Assembly: GCA_900466005.1 (NCBI GenBank)
Contig: UEGQ01000004.1
Coordinates: forward strand, 310,001-374,000
Source: Hyphomicrobiales bacterium
GTDB taxonomy: Bacteria > Pseudomonadota > Alphaproteobacteria > Rhizobiales > Rhizobiaceae
Direction of reading: 5' to 3'
DNA length: 64,000 nt
The position numbers and the translations under genes were made by a program. Of the stretch, positions 63,508 through 64,000 are shown piece after piece. The notes below the pieces were generated by a model. That model ran no database searches and was not told the origin of the DNA. It saw only the letters and a list, made by a program, of their open reading frames with translations. Position 1 is the stretch's first letter. Each line of letters begins with the position of its first letter.

Positions 63508-64000
63508 ACCACGTATCCGCAAGGAACTGTTGCGCATCACGAGCTCGTCGCGCTCATACCGGCCCTGCGAGCCTTCGCCAGATCTCTCTGCCGAAACCCG
63601 GACGAGGCCGACGATCTCGTGCAGGAGACGCTGGCGAAGGCGCTCGCCAACCTCGACAAGTTCGAGCGCGGCACCCGCCTCAAGTCCTGGCTCTTCACGA
63701 TCATGCGCAACACCTTTCTCACCCGGCGGCGAACTGCCGGTCGTGAGCCGGTGGGTATCGAGGAGTGCGTCTCGCAGATGCCGCAGATTGCCGCCGACCA
63801 GGAAGGCACCTTGCGGCTCTCCGACGTCAAGCGCGCCCTTTCGCGCCTGCCGCAGCACCACCGCGAGATCATCGTCCTGGTGGTGATGCTCGGAGAGCGC
63901 TACGAGGATGCCGCCGTCATCTGCGGCTGCGCGGTCGGAACGGTGAAGAGCCGCCTCTTCCGCGCACGCCAGCGGCTGCAGATCGAGCTCGGGGAAACTG
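63508..64000 (+). CDS. ecfG: EcfG-type ECF sigma factor, 3' end outside window
   Basis: GTG start at 63508 with AAGAGG about 11 nt upstream; 164 residues visible and the frame is still open at the right edge. Region 2 DEADDLVQETLAKALANLDKFE with LKSWLFTIMRNTF. Region 4 LSRLPQHHREIIVLVV, YEDAAVICGCAVGTVKSRLFRARQRL, where CGCAVGT(I/V)KSR is typical of EcfG/RpoE2. Partner of the divergent nepR. Its own promoter carries the EcfG consensus. Probably one of several EcfG paralogues, judging from the divergent layout and missing phyR. Confidence 0.88.

Overview
The window looks like a high-GC replicon of a Rhizobiaceae-type alphaproteobacterium. The evidence is gene content and order matching Sinorhizobium/Rhizobium loci (thuR-thuEFGKAB, smoEFGK-smoS-mtlK, a uxs/uxe polysaccharide locus), DUF982-type small proteins, an ECF SigF/NrsF pair, and a NepR/EcfG general-stress pair with GGAAC...GTT promoters. 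No rRNA, tRNA, CRISPR array, insertion sequence or replication gene was recognised. The catabolic and accessory content would suit a chromid or megaplasmid, but nothing here proves that.

Layout. 1-894: 3' part of an AraC-type regulator cut by the window edge. 1504-13710: a tightly overlapping chemosensory cluster (STAS, CheY, CheA, CheW, MCP, CheW, CheR, CheB, a soluble protein with two degenerate receptor tips) ending in a PAS-GGDEF-EAL protein. 13728-17930: NrsF/SigF, divergent from a bufferin-type copper-peptide operon with two tandem DUF2282 precursors, DUF692 and DUF2063 maturation proteins and DoxX. Both sides carry a GTAAYA-N16-CGTA promoter of identical geometry. 17962-19418: a DUF1326/DUF2182 pair. 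19768-28457: a DUF982 protein, then a PfkB kinase overlapping thuR, divergent from the trehalose-type uptake and oxidation operon thuEFGKAB. 28576-31948: LysR regulator divergent from an HMG-CoA-lyase-like enzyme and an AEC transporter. 32141-40916: polyol uptake and oxidation operon (smoEFGK, smoS, mtlK) extended by a HAD phosphatase and an FGGY kinase. 40953-42151: a small protein and an SDR. 42237-42933: an intact ParE/RelE toxin next to a frameshifted antitoxin. 42966-49332: a two-component system divergent from a PepSY / DUF2271 / PepSY-flavoreductase / ApbE module for extracytoplasmic flavin-based electron transfer. 49352-50900: YbhB-like, hypothetical and DUF4142 proteins. 51071-56479: polysaccharide operon (uxs, uxe, cellulose-synthase-like GT2, DUF995, GH26-like). 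56850-58960: small exported and membrane proteins and a LuxR-type regulator. 59384-62827: glgA and treZ. 63108-64000: nepR divergent from an EcfG-type sigma gene cut by the right edge.

How the parts fit. Three stress or metal circuits can be read from DNA: SigF/NrsF controlling copper-sequestering peptides, EcfG boxes ahead of its own gene and a DUF4142 gene (weaker candidates ahead of an SDR and glgA), and an OmpR-type regulator with paired boxes ahead of the flavin electron-transfer module. Two ABC sugar systems share one architecture, including a strong G+C hairpin between the binding-protein gene and the first permease gene. The most notable observations are the dual-precursor bufferin operon with mirrored SigF promoters, the c-di-GMP-linked chemosensory cluster with its tandem-tip protein, the flavinylation module with its inverted regulator boxes, and the broken antitoxin beside an intact toxin.
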